Positions 33,513 through 44,488 of a DNA stretch of 64,000 nucleotides are shown here, piece by piece. This stretch comes from Grifola frondosa (lineage: Eukaryota > Basidiomycota > Agaricomycetes > Polyporales > Grifolaceae), in NCBI GenBank assembly GCA_001683735.1, contig LUGG01000002.1:3162001-3226000 (forward strand). Reading direction: 5' to 3'. The notes below the pieces were generated by a model. That model made no database searches and was not told where the DNA came from. It worked only from the letters and a program-made list of their open reading frames with translations. Position 1 is the stretch's first letter. Each line of letters starts with the position of its first letter. The position numbers were made by a program, and so were the translations under genes.

Positions 33513-34736
33513 TTACAACTTAGTATACACTGCTACACTGCTCTTTCTCTTTTTAGCTCTACTAAGTTTTGCTGCATCCATGTTATCAATGTTCCCTTGA
33601 AATTTTGACCTTCTGCCTAATTTCACACTGTCATTATACCAAGTCTTACCATCTGCCTCGATGATTCTGGATGTAAAGTGAAAATCACCAAAGTATATAA
33701 TTCCACACAATCTGTATGCCTCTGTGTCTTCATTCAGATTAATCATATGATTAAATTTAATATGTGTACCATTAGTAATAAAGCATACAAAGTTTGGATT
33801 TTCTGAAAATTCAACTTGTTGAAACATGTTGCCTTTACATTTGTCACATTTTTGAGCAATGGATCAGTTGAATAATGGAGTAAGCCACTCTTTTATAGTT
33901 CTCTCTTTATGTGAGCCAAGCTTTGTAGGATATTCATTCCATATGACTTTTGAGCAATTCCATAAAATGGTATTATCTTCTTCAGCTTCCAAGTCAACAT
34001 GACAATGCTGACAGGAAAGAGTACGTTCAACACAGCCATTATTCACTTCTAGCATACATTTTAATAGTGAAAAAAGTTCACTGCCACGATGTCCTGTGAG
34101 TGGAAATGATTCTGCATCTATATCATGTAAGATTTGCCTTAAGCAATCTCTGGCTTGCTCCATGGTTGATTTACCCTCCCTTACTCGTTGAAATGCAGCC
34201 GTAAATGATCTCAAAAGTCCATTCTGATTAACCACTTCTGACATTCACCTTTCTGTAGATTCACAATATACTGAAAATAAGATAGAGAATAAAGTATCAT
34301 ATGCACAGCTATAGTTGTCAGCATCCCACTGAAAAGCGATGGGTGAAGCATAAGTTAATAAATCAGATTGCCTATGTAATCTGGACTTTTTAACTTTATG
34401 TTCACCTGTGTCTTCCACAGTTTCAGACTTCACATCTCTTTTGCGCTTGCCATTTTTTAGACCACCTTGATCGATGCTTATGGTGTTTAAAGTGCTGGTA
34501 CCTTTAGCACTTACAAAAAGACTAATATCCTTTTGATCACGAGGTAAAGATATTTTCTCCTCAGGTTGCTCTTGATTTTTAGTCTTTTTGTCTGCCTTCT
34601 GACGTGTAACAATGTTCCAGGGCAACTCTGATTTAGGTTTCTCATTCTCAAATGGCTCAGATTTGGTCCATTTTAATGCTCCATGCATTGATTTAGGTAC
34701 AAAGAGGGAACCTTTCCAGGCTCTGAATGAGTGCAT
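33513..34736 (-). pseudogene. Ubiquitin-specific-protease-like C-terminal domain of the Helitron
   Basis: Minus strand: FRAWKGSLFVPKSMHGALKW, a charged linker with basic KRKRDVKSE, then the Cys-box-like FQWDADNYSCAYDTLFSIL. A Zn-ribbon-like pair C-x-x-C (SCQHCHVDL and KCDKCKGNM) follows, and a His box (FGDFHFTSRI) with GKTWYNDSVK. The order Cys box, C-x-x-C pairs, H-F-x-S-R and G-x-x-W-Y-x-D is that of ubiquitin-specific proteases. The frame is continuous except for TGA codons at 34245-34247 and 33864-33866, both where a Trp would fit. A peptidase tail fused to a Helitron transposase may counter host ubiquitination. This role is inference. Confidence 0.6.
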
Positions 34737-34789
34737 TTTTTGTGGAGCCTGTGACTTTAGCTGGAAGTTTCTTCAAGTAGTAGAGTTTT

Positions 34790-37700
34790 GTTATCTCATC
34801 CAATAGTTCAAGCTCATGAAATTCTTGTCTAAGAATACTAGTGATACCACCTCATTTACGCTCATCAAATGGCTGAACAATAATTGTTCCCTCATATGTT
34901 GATCCACGAAATAAGTGTAAATAGGCTGATGAGATCTGCAATTCTGTAAGTCACAGACATTATTGAGACAAGTACGACCCTGAGAGCCAAAGTCAGTCAT
35001 GGCAAAGTTTGGAATTACAGCCACCTGGTCCCGAGATATTGCAAGCTCCTTTCCATTGGGCATCTTGCATTGTATCTTTTTAGCACTGTGACTTATTGGA
35101 ATGACATTTTCAGGCAAGCCTTCCAGTTGAATGGATGTTGGTGCAGCAGTTAATTTTATAAATAGAGTGTTTAACCCTAGTTTATCATTTGGCAATGGAC
35201 GTGACTTCCATCCAACCACTATACCTTCAGCACCATTTGTGACCGAACATTCTGTTTGCCTATTTGTCTTTATCATTACTGGAAGACCCAGACATAATTA
35301 ATTTTCCAGCATGATTATCTGTACTATTATGAGACAGATTCCATAGACACTCCTGGAGAATAGGATCAATGACATTGGATGATCGTTTAGGTCTACCTTC
35401 TTTTTTCTAGATTTTTATCCTTCTCATCATTATCTGTTCCCCACTTATCTAGGGAATAGAATGTAGTCAGTGGTTGTGAGGTCTCTCTTGCAAATCTAGC
35501 ACATCCCATCTCATTGATTTTATCCCTGTGTGCATTCCATGCAGTAATAACTGACACATTTCTAAATTTGCGTTGATTCAGCTTGGGTTTACCAGGTCCA
35601 TGACCAGCTACTCGGGAACTGATATGCTTTATATCTGCCTTTGTACAAGACTTATACCGAAGATTGTCCAACGCTGTCCGCAACTTAGCATCATCTGAAT
35701 TTTGTGCCTGCTGTCTCATATTTTCTCTTAATATAACAACAGTTGTTACCTGATGCCAGAGTGCTTTACCAATAGAGGCTTCCTGTTGAGTATAGCTACT
35801 AGTGGTATGTATCACATGTCCCACTTTGTGAGAAAACAGAGTGTTACTATTCACTGGAGGTGAAAGCTGTGCAAAGTCACCTGCAAATATCATATTGATT
35901 CCACCGAATGGTTGACCTTCATTTTTAAGTGCTTTGCACATCTTCTCACAAATAGTATATAAGCTATTATAATCAACCATCGATACCTCATCCAAGAATA
36001 TATATTCAACATTTTGTAGTCTCTCTCTGACTGCAAGTAAAGTTGCTACAGATTTTGACCCATGTTGACGTACTCCTAATATGGAATGATAAGTTGATCG
36101 TACATCAACATCATTACTTTCATTTAAATATTGAGTGTCAAAGTCATCAAGTAACTGATCATCTGCTTCAAAGGGAATATCATTGTTTCCATTATTACAT
36201 TTATGCATGGCAGAAAAATCATCTCTTGCTATTGTATTATGAAAGAATTTCATGATTTCTAACTGACGATCATCAAATGTATGCTCTGTGAAAATATCAT
36301 TCCATTGCAAATCTTTGTCAGATTGTAAGTCATGACCAGTGCGCCATGGCTTAAATAAAGCTAACATTGTCATACAATAATCTTCATGGTTACCAGTGTC
36401 CCGTCTGGGTAATGATCCTCCTACAAAGTTAGGCACAAAACTGTCTTTCTCTGGTAATAAAAAAACATGATGTGTCTGATATTGAGGATGATCACGAGTA
36501 AATGGTGCATACTTGGATTCATTTTTATTATGTGATTCAGCATTTGAGATATGTATAGCTTCTTATGCACTTTGAGATGTAAGTAGGAGTTCATCCTTAC
36601 TCTCATCATCATAATTAGCTATTGTATCCACATCATTATCACCCATCAACACAGATTGAGAATAATTGATATCAAATGTAGGATTAATATCATAATTATC
36701 TTCAAAGTCATTGCATCCATCTTCAGCTATGTTAATATCACCGTTGACAATTTTTTTCTTGGATATTCTCTGTTTATTGGCCCATCTGATCCAATCATAT
36801 AATGATATGTGATCATATTTCAAGGGTCGATAAATATAGTCTGATATCACTGATAGTGCGACCACCTTGCCTTTAACATTACCTAAAATGACTTTATCTG
36901 GTGTGTGATCTGATGAAGACTGTTTCCAAGCAGAGTTGACCTGATTAATATAACTTCTCCAAAAGCATATGCAGAATTTATGACTTGTATAATGATCCTT
37001 ATGTTTCAATAAGTATAATGAGGCCATAGGTCCACCTATTTCAGAACAAGCCATCAAACTGTTAACAATTTTGGTAATAAGTGACCTAGCCTTTTTCTTA
37101 CTGCTCTGATCGCCTGTCACAATGTCTGCATATTGATCAAATACTTTTTGGACAGCCTGAAACATGATGTGTGTCTTCAATGGGGTTTTGGTGATATAGT
37201 CAGCAACATAAGCAATTACTGATTTGATGGCTGTGCCAGAAAGTAAGCTTGTGGCATCAGTATTACATCTTAAGAGATATGTCACCGTTGGGGTCACAGT
37301 ATTAATCCATGCCTCCCCCTTTTTCATATTAAGAGCACCTGTAGCAGGATCAACCATAGTCTCCAAATATGTTTCTCTTGGAAATCTAGCTTTACAGTTA
37401 CCCAGCTTATTGATACAACCTCTAGAATTGCCATCTTTATCACCATCCCAATATTTTCGACATGAGTGACAGTTAGATAAATACATTAGCTCATCCACCA
37501 TATTAGTGAATTGTTTCCACCAGCTATTGTGATTCTCACAGTCATTACAATTTTGACAATCCTTATTAGAACAATTTGGGGGTGGAGCATCAGATAAAGA
37601 CTCAGTGGGAGGATGTCGCTCAGGGTTGGCTGCATTGGTTTCTTCAATTGTTGTTCTCACATCTTCCATTGTGCCATTCATAAATTCACCAATCTGTACA

Positions 37701-39869
37701 CTCTCTAAATATTCCACCATATGTTTCTGGAAATCAGAGTTTGGATCCATAATGCGATCACGAATCTCCTGTGAAGTTAATCCACCATGTATTCATATTA
37801 ACATGTGCATGTGTAAAGTGAGCCGACCCTGTTGTTCCACAGTGCCATAGTATCCAGCGATATCACCATAAATACCTCAACAGTCCAATCCTACTCCTAG
37901 TATGTGTGTCAGAAATAATTCTACCATCATTTTGAAAAATCTAGCCCCTGCTACTGGATTATTGGCTATAAGTCTAAATCGCTTGTCCTTACTTCTGAAT
38001 TGTGGTTTAAATACCTCGTCCTTGTCTGCAAAGTACAATGCAATTGGATGATTAATATCAGCAGGTGAGAGTGTGAGTGTTATGAACCATGAAGGTGCTC
38101 CTAAATATGAAGTCAATGCCCAGATTTCATTACACATGTACTTTTTACTTGTCATAGAACCTTTGACACGATATGCGACATGATCGAGATCATTGATGAT
38201 TTTAAAACATGCCTTCTCCTCTTCTGTCTCAGGTTTCACTGGTCCTTCTGATAAATGCTTCACCAGATCTGTCAAAGTATCATTATTCAAATGTAAAAGA
38301 CGATCAGCAATATCTGTAAATTTGCTTCGCTCAGCTAAAAGATATCCTGCAGTGGTGGAATTTTTGATCTGTTCATGGTTGAAGGCAACCAATAAAAATA
38401 ATGGCTCTAGTTCAAAATGCTTGTCATGATACATTAGCAATTGTTGTTTGCATCTCTCTTCAGAAACTCTCTTGTAACCTGCATTATTCTCCAAGCCTCC
38501 CAAACCATAGGGGAAAAGCCAAGGAAACATTTGTGGATATAGTTGAGGATTATGATACAGACTTTCAGGTACCTTTTCTTGACCAATTCCTAAAACCTTT
38601 CCTTGTTTAAAATGTTCAACTGCTCTTGCCCGAACTTCAGAAGGTTGCATTTTCATTAAATTAATCACGCTTTCTCCAGTTAGCCCATGAACAACAAAGG
38701 AACACTCGTCATTAGCACCTTCCTCTGCATCATTATCATTCACTGTAGTGGCTTCAGAGTCTTTAGTTGAATCATATGACTGAGTGTAATCAACCATTAC
38801 AGGTGGAACATCTTCAGGATAGGATGAAAGATTAGCATAAGAAATGTTAAAATCAGCATAATCAACATGATTGAGTTTGAGCCATTCCAAGCTTCAGCAA
38901 CTTTATTCCATCTAACCAACATAGGAATACATTTATAATCCTGTGATGTTGGCATGTTAGGACCCAAAAATAAAAATGCTAAAACTTCATCTAATTCTTC
39001 TCGTGTTGGAGGTAACACGGAATAAATTTTAGGCATGGAGATTGAATGACTTAAAACATTGGCCTTCATTTTAGACATACCAGAGACCTGAACCTTGATA
39101 ATGCAATGATTATATTTTACCCGAGCAATAAGCATTTTCTCAGTCCATGTTAAATTTTGAAGCTGAGATGGTACTTCTCCAATCCATAAAGCATTTGCCA
39201 AAGCATTAGGTGGACAAATTCCTTTTTCCATATAACTGTTACATTCAAAACATATGTCTTTACAGTTTGGCAAAGGTACAAAACCAGGCAGTTCTTTGAT
39301 AGGGTCATCCTCTAAATGACATTCCAATCTTGTCATGGGTTGATCAGATGTTAGAATAGTCATGTTGAATTTACAATTTGCAATTTTTTTTCATTTTTGA
39401 AGAGAGACTTAATCTTCCACAAATAGCACAGCCAGACTCAGCAAACTTATCAGGATTAATGTCTTGAACAAATTCCTCAATTGTAGAGCATAGCAAACTA
39501 GAATCAGGAGTTTCAGATGGAAACTTAAATTTAGTTTGATTATTGCAATTGTGTTTGATGATGATGTACTCGCTCAAGATTACTTTTAATAGATTTGATC
39601 TTTTTATATACAGATACAAAGTCTGGACATGTATCACATACATGTTGTAGTAAATCTTCTTGCATTGCTACATTTTTCTTAGATGTTCTGGTAGGAACAA
39701 ATAAACCATGAGACTGACATAAGATTTTCAATGAATGACCTGGTAAATGTGTGGCCAATACTGTCAAAGAAATATCTGCCATCACAGTATCTGCCTCCTT
39801 ATTCATATCAGATAATACAGATTTAGAACCATAAGTTATGAACTTATATCGAGCATTATCAGTTAACAA
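34790..39869 (-). pseudogene. Helitron Rep/helicase protein, decayed
   Basis: In order: a Cys-containing N-terminus (ESGCAICGRLS); the Helitron-like N domain (FVVHGLTGESVINLM and GAPSWFITLTLSPADINHPI); the HUH Rep motif in RLTLHMHMLI; the tyrosine motif AYVADYITKTPLKTH; and PIF1-like helicase motifs YIFLDEVSMVD (Walker B) and MIFAGDFAQLSPPV. The helicase C-terminus reads TECSVTNGAEGIVVGW and FAMTDFGSQGRT. Walker A and the roughly 150-200 residues around it are missing: sequence passes from NESNDVDV directly to RSTYHSILGV. Stops include TGA at 37877-37879 and 37793-37795 and a TAA at 36563-36565. Frameshifts lie near 39370, 38880, 35405, 35300 and 34880. The helicase could not bind ATP, so the element would depend on others for movement. 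Confidence 0.85.
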
Positions 39870-40202
39870 TGTTGTATCTTCTACATAAGGCCGTATTTCA
39901 TCTGAAGACCAATGCGAGATTTCTTGGCTACTGATGCAGCACCACCCACTTGTTGCATATTAGAAAATGATTTAATATATACTTTAATAGGTTTGTGTGA
40001 GTAGTGAACTGTATACACCAATCTATCAAGTAAACATATAAATCCATGTTTTTGTTTATGCAAAAAACAAAATCATGTCGACGATAAACATGACGATAAA
40101 AGGAAATTTTTACTTCCAGAATCAAATCTGACACTGACATGTAATAAGAAGCTATTGAATGTAATAAAGGTGAACATAATAATATAGATGTAGGCCATAT
40201 TA

Positions 40203-40835
40203 CTATTCTTGCATGATAAGTTTTATCATATGATCATTACAATCGGCTATGTTTGTCACGTGATATAGACAATATTGAGTGATAATCTCATTTCTAGTGA
40301 AATACACCATTATCTCTGTTCTATATATGAATGCCTTGGTTGCATTTATAATAATGGTGGTGGTCTTTACTCTGCCTATATCAGGCATGGTCATATTTTT
40401 GAGAGTAGCCATCTCTACTCTACCCACAGGGGGCACGGTCGCATACTTGAGAGTAGCCGCCTCTACTCTGCCTATATCAGGCATGGTCACATACTTGAGA
40501 GTAGCTGTCTCTACTCTGCCCATATGGGGCACGGTCAAATACTTGAGAGTAGCTGTCTCTACTCGGCCTATATCAGGCACGGTCACATACTTGAGAGTAG
40601 CCATCTCTACTCTGCCATCAGGCATGGTCGTATTTTTGAGAGTAGCCATCTCTATTCTACCCACAAGGGGCACGGTTATATTTTTCATAGTGGCCGCCTC
40701 CACATAATTTTTAAGTGATATCAATTGCCTGGTGTCTGTGAAAGATGTGTTATATTTAATGTCAACATTGCAAGACCATATAACTACACCAAAGCACAGA
40801 GTGGCAGACCATAGATAGGACCAATGAATATGCAT
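40203..40835 (-). CDS. Possible repeat protein of 210 residues spanning the 48-bp minisatellite
   Basis: An open minus-strand frame starts MHIHWSYLWSATLCFGVVIW, hydrophobic enough for a signal peptide or membrane segment. It then contains about seven 16-residue repeats of the form GRVEMATLKYVTVPDI, followed by a short non-repeated tail. Because the repeat unit is a multiple of three, other frames on both strands are also open, so the frame alone is weak evidence. It lies just upstream of, and on the same strand as, the Helitron gene. It could be a real secreted repeat protein or a passive consequence of the minisatellite. Confidence 0.3.
   Translation of the reverse strand: MHIHWSYLWSATLCFGVVIWSCNVDIKYNTSFTDTRQLISLKNYVEAATMKNITVPLVGRIEMATLKNTTMPDGRVEMATLKYVTVPDIGRVETATLKYLTVPHMGRVETATLKYVTMPDIGRVEAATLKYATVPPVGRVEMATLKNMTMPDIGRVKTTTIIINATKAFIYRTEIMVYFTRNEIITQYCLYHVTNIADCNDHMIKLIMQE
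40369..40684. repeat. 48-bp minisatellite, about 6.5 copies
   Basis: Units begin TTGAGAGTAGCCATCTCTAC and end CACGGTCACATAC or similar; one unit is 3 bases short. Two sub-types alternate (a CCTATATCAGGCAYGG form and a CCCACARGGGGCACGG form). The unit length keeps reading frame. The repeats are contiguous without spacers. Confidence 0.95.
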
Positions 40836-40839
40836 GTTG

Positions 40840-41695
40840 AGTTAATGATGTTGGAAGAGCAACTGTCAAAAGAAAGTGTAAAGGAAAGACAACACCAAAC
40901 TGGTCAATGGATCAAAAACTTATTTAAGCTCCGCAACTTCGGATAACTCCGTCTCAATCCAATTGCAGGAATGTTAAAGAAAATCATATTCAACCTACAT
41001 CTGAGCCACTAAGTTCCAAGATAGAATTTAAGCATTGTCAATAGAAGCAAGATTTGATGAAGATGCTTGAAAGTAAATTGCCAATTTGCTAAACGTCTAA
41101 GTGCTCAATAGGTGTGCAGAAGTCCAAATGGATAAGTGCCTGGTGGAAACTGACGGTCACTGACCAAATGCACATGTAGCTCTGGTCATTGACATGTCCA
41201 TTTGGATATGTCGACAACCAAAGGTATGTCATCCAGCTAGGCCCATCTGTCTGAGCTCATCATCAAAACAATTCTTGTCATTGATTCGCCATGTTTCCAC
41301 CTTCTGCAATCCTCAAGGCCTACACATTCACCTTCTTTGGTTTGCATGTGTGCACATGCCCATGTGTCTACCTTTCAATATCAACACTGCATGACTGCAC
41401 ACAGCATCACCAGCAGTGGATCAGTAATATGTTCAGATGCACATGCCCCTGCAAAGTCATGTTGACTTTTGGATTGGTTAGTGGTGAGCAATGTGAAGTG
41501 CGTGACCATGGAAAAGCTGGGAAGAGTTTGCAGCAGGTGTCATTGATAGTATTCCTCACTCGTTTGTAACCCTTTACATGTGGGCATTCGATTGCTCACT
41601 TGCTTGTTCTCTACAAGTCACTGACAATATCCCATAAGGTTCGTGCTTGCAATTTGGCAAGGACTACGTTACTATTCCATGACAAGGTATGAACA
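40840..41695. other. No supported gene; contains dispersed repeat copy 2
   Basis: Short frames only, apart from the 41460-41613 repeat described separately. Confidence 0.4.
41460..41613 (-). repeat. Dispersed repeat, copy 2
   Basis: Reverse-complement match to 7032-7195 over its whole length with scattered differences. It lies in the left flank of the 21.7 kb element. Confidence 0.7.
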
Positions 41696-41834
41696 CTACT
41701 TAGCATACACTAACAGAACAATAGCATAGAGGTTCATACTGATGGCATCCTTAGTGTATAACCCAACAGCGTGAAAAGCAGTCACCAAAGAATCAGGAGG
41801 AAGATTCTTCTTCACACCTTTCAGTCCTTACAAT
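41696..41834 (-). pseudogene. C-terminal exon of the gene interrupted by the 21.7 kb element
   Basis: The minus strand beginning at the element boundary reads GLKGVKKNLPPDSLVTAFHA, then VGLYTKDAISMNLYAIVLLV and YAK to a stop at 41696-41698. Removing the element and one 3-bp ATT duplication joins it to the exon ending ...KKRAHSVQYC on the far side, with a one-base frameshift at the join. The protein is not recognised. Confidence 0.5.
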
Positions 41835-42806
41835 CAGTTGTAAACAGCTAGCCAATGTTGATTTATGCTCAGTACATATGGGCCACCCAAATGGGCCAAA
41901 AAGGAATAAAATATCAGTTTGAACACATTGGCCAGATGTTCAAAAGGAACAGTTGGGCTGGGCACACCTTACATAGGGAGTGCAGCTGGGCCAAAAATGT
42001 GCCAGTGAGCAGTGTCCGTGCATACAGTTTGGCCCAATAAATTTCTGTTTGTTTTCACCATGGGCCCAGACTGGCTGGGGATTCTCCCAGCTATAGTGCA
42101 CACAGATTGGCTGAGTGGGTGAATGGTGAACATATGCAAATGGGCTGAAATGACCCGTGGTCAGTCTCTGCTGTTGGGCAGAGAGCAATGATAGGTCTGC
42201 TTTTGTGGCTGGGCTGAAGGGGCTGGCAGCTTTGCTTTTACAGTGGGCTGAATGGCTCCACAGTGAGTGCACACAGTGGAGCCAACTGGATCAGTGGTAA
42301 TGGGTGGGCAGTCAGTCTCCTCAGGCCAGCCAAGCCGGCTAAAGCCATACTGAATTGAGCACAGTTGGGCCGAGCGAAAGCAAAGTCAGTGCCCATGGAC
42401 GGGCCAAATGGGCCCAAAACTGGGTGCAGTTGGGCCAAAACTGCACTTAGTCAGTCTCCACAGGTTGGCCAAATTAGCCACATCTGAACGGATGCCCAAT
42501 GCACGGGCCGAGTTAGCATGTGGGTTTCATCGGACTAACTGCATCCATCTTGAACATGTGCAGTTGGAGGACACGGATGCTGACCACGTGATGTAATCAT
42601 GGATGGCTCAGCTGCTTTGGCACCAATCAGACCCGTGCAATGCTGTGCATCCCGGGTCTGGACTGAGGGGGCTCTGCGATTGTCCATGTGACAGCATGGG
42701 CCCGTCTCAAGCAGAAAAGGGCTGGACAACTTTTCAGATGCGCATTGGTGCATCTGCCTCCTCCCAAATGACAAAACCATCACAGATCCGTGATTGGGAG
42801 TCGGTA
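41835..42806 (+). repeat. Left terminal inverted repeat (972 bp)
   Basis: Nearly identical to the reverse complement of 62593-63531. A 66-codon stretch (42238-42438, read on minus) translates identically in both arms, and a 62-codon stretch differs at one residue. The left copy has about 35 extra bases near 42750. It is densely packed with TGGGCC/TGGGCT words in one orientation. Open frames inside are fortuitous. Confidence 0.95.
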
Positions 42807-43309
42807 GACCTGTTATCCCAAAGTCTTCTCATTGTCTGCAACCCACAAAATCCTTATAAGTTATGTCAACACGTGCAACAGCTCACCAGTGCCGATACTC
42901 TCCATAGCAATGAGGGAGGGCCAGTGCAAGCCAAGCCAGCCGGTGACTGCACAGATCTGCAGTAACTATTGATTTCACCCGGCGAAGTTGGCCGAGTTGG
43001 ATGAAATTCTCTGGGCAGTTCACTCAACAGTCCCCTGTGCCCATCACAAAACAAAAGCTTTGAGCATTGCATGAAGAATTGATGAACCAGCATCCCAGAA
43101 CCCATTGCCCGATAACATCTCCAGTGCCAACAAAATGCCCACACCGGACCCACACCATCCGGGCGGGGACAGATCTGGACATGTATGGAGGTGGGCCTTG
43201 TCTCTGCACATTCAGATCTCAGCAGGGACCATCTCAGCACTGCAACAAACTAGTGACAAATGTTGTACAGGACCAGGGCCCGCTGCCAACTAACAAGAAA
43301 CCTATTTAA
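42807..43309. other. Spacer between left repeat and NPF gene
   Basis: Short frames only. It is much shorter than the corresponding right-arm spacer (60681-62592), which contains an extra gene. Confidence 0.4.
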
Positions 43310-44201
43310 CTAGTTCCCTGGCAATGGGGTATCCTGGTACGAAACTGCATACAGCCAGTGAGAGTACTTAGCCACTCCGTCGTGCAGCTCTTCCCCATCT
43401 GGCAATTCCTCTTCCACTTCAGGCCTCCATGCAACCAACGACTTCACTTGATCGAATGCACCCACTGCAGCACATTCCATCATGCATCATCGAAGTTCGC
43501 ATGTCTCCCACTTCACTCCGGATAATGCGATCATCTCGGACCGGGTCCAGGTCATAATCTGTCTGCGAATGTGGATGCAGTCAGAAACATACTCCGGTCT
43601 ATTGCACTCCTCGCCGGGCCGGTTCTTGAATCAGAGTACATAACTCTCCACCATGCTGGGTTCCCATTGGATCATGAGATGCGACCCAGATGGAAGCACC
43701 CAGAAAAACTCGTTGAGGATCGGGGTGGCCTTCCCGACATTCAGCTGCGCCTGCAGTCCGTGCAACTCCTCCATATGTATATCATCACTCAATTGATGGT
43801 CAGGGCCATTGCATTGCTCAGCTCCATCCACGGTGTGCAAAGGAGGAGGGGATCCCACATGGACAGGGCCGGGCTCCTCAGGTGCCCCGGTGCCATGGAG
43901 ATGAGGGGATCTGAGAGTAAATGGGTTGAGTTCCTCTGCACGTCCTGAACGGATACCGAACAATCTGCCCGTGACACCGGGGGAGCCAAGAATGAATGGA
44001 TTGGCAGCCCCAGATCCTTCTGCTAAGGGTGGCTGGTTTTCATTCACAAATGTCCCAGCCACTGCAATAGAGTGCCAGATAGATCTGACAGCGGCGCGGT
44101 CAAAGGGAAAGATGGGGCCACCTCCGAGGTTCACTTAGTGAATGAAGCAGTCAGTTTTAACCATAAGGGCCTGAGCTGATAATACCTTCTGAAGGGTTCA
44201 T
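43310..44201 (-). pseudogene. NPF-repeat protein gene, left-arm copy, decayed
   Basis: The minus-strand ATG at 44201 begins a 16-base first exon (MNPSE) followed by an intron 44134-44185 (GTATTATC...CACTAAG), the same structure as the right-arm copy. Exon 2 reads NLGGGPIFPFDRAAVRSIWH, then has two NPF repeats (AANPFILGSPG and ELNPFTLRSPH). After frame damage the C-terminus EVEEELPDGEELHDGVAKYS and YQDTPLPGN to a TAG at 43310-43312 matches the right copy. It has fewer NPF repeats than the right copy. N-P-F is the tripeptide bound by EH domains in endocytosis, but no such role can be inferred here. It is transcribed outward toward the terminal repeat. Confidence 0.55.
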
Positions 44202-44488
44202 GTCACTCCCAAGCTATGTATATTGTCAGTCCAGGCTGGTCATCAGCCAGACAATAGCACACTCACCTGGAACGAAGAGGTAAAGTGCAGATGTTGAGGA
44301 AGCTCGCTCTAGTTGCCTTTTCAGAGATTCTACGGGTGTCCAGCATTTTCCATCCATGTGGGAAGTATCTGGACAGGGATCTTCCCTCGTCATGTGATAT
44401 AATCCATAAATTTCACATAAACCGACGAGTTCTGGTCCGCCTTTTGCCTCCAACATTTCCCCACCAATCTTCTTAGCCACTTCCTACT
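44202..44488. promoter_or_regulatory. Shared intergenic region of the left divergent gene pair
   Basis: This 287-bp gap separates the ATGs of the outward NPF gene and the inward Trp/Cys/coiled-coil gene. It aligns in inverted orientation with 59275-59577, so it probably holds a bidirectional promoter that was copied with the pair. No TATA or operator is assigned. Confidence 0.45.

Larger units (their letters stand above)
33513..40202 (-). mobile_element. Helitron (rolling-circle transposon), decayed
   Basis: The minus strand carries a long Rep/helicase open region followed by a ubiquitin-protease-like tail, the layout of Agaricomycete Helitrons. The first recognisable coding sequence begins near 39869, and the last frame ends at 33513. 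I could not locate a 5' TC end, a 3' CTRR end or the terminal hairpin, so the limits given are approximate. A 48-bp minisatellite lies just upstream and an AT-rich tandem repeat just downstream. Multiple stops and frameshifts make it non-autonomous. Confidence 0.8.

Noticed and set aside
40369..40684. Regular repeats resembling a CRISPR array
   Set aside because: The 48-bp units are contiguous with no unique spacers, keep reading frame, and lie in a eukaryotic genome. It is a minisatellite.
41835..42806. Open frames of 60-110 codons inside the terminal inverted repeats as genes
   Set aside because: They occur on both strands and in both arms, follow the TGGGCC composition, and have no splice or protein character.
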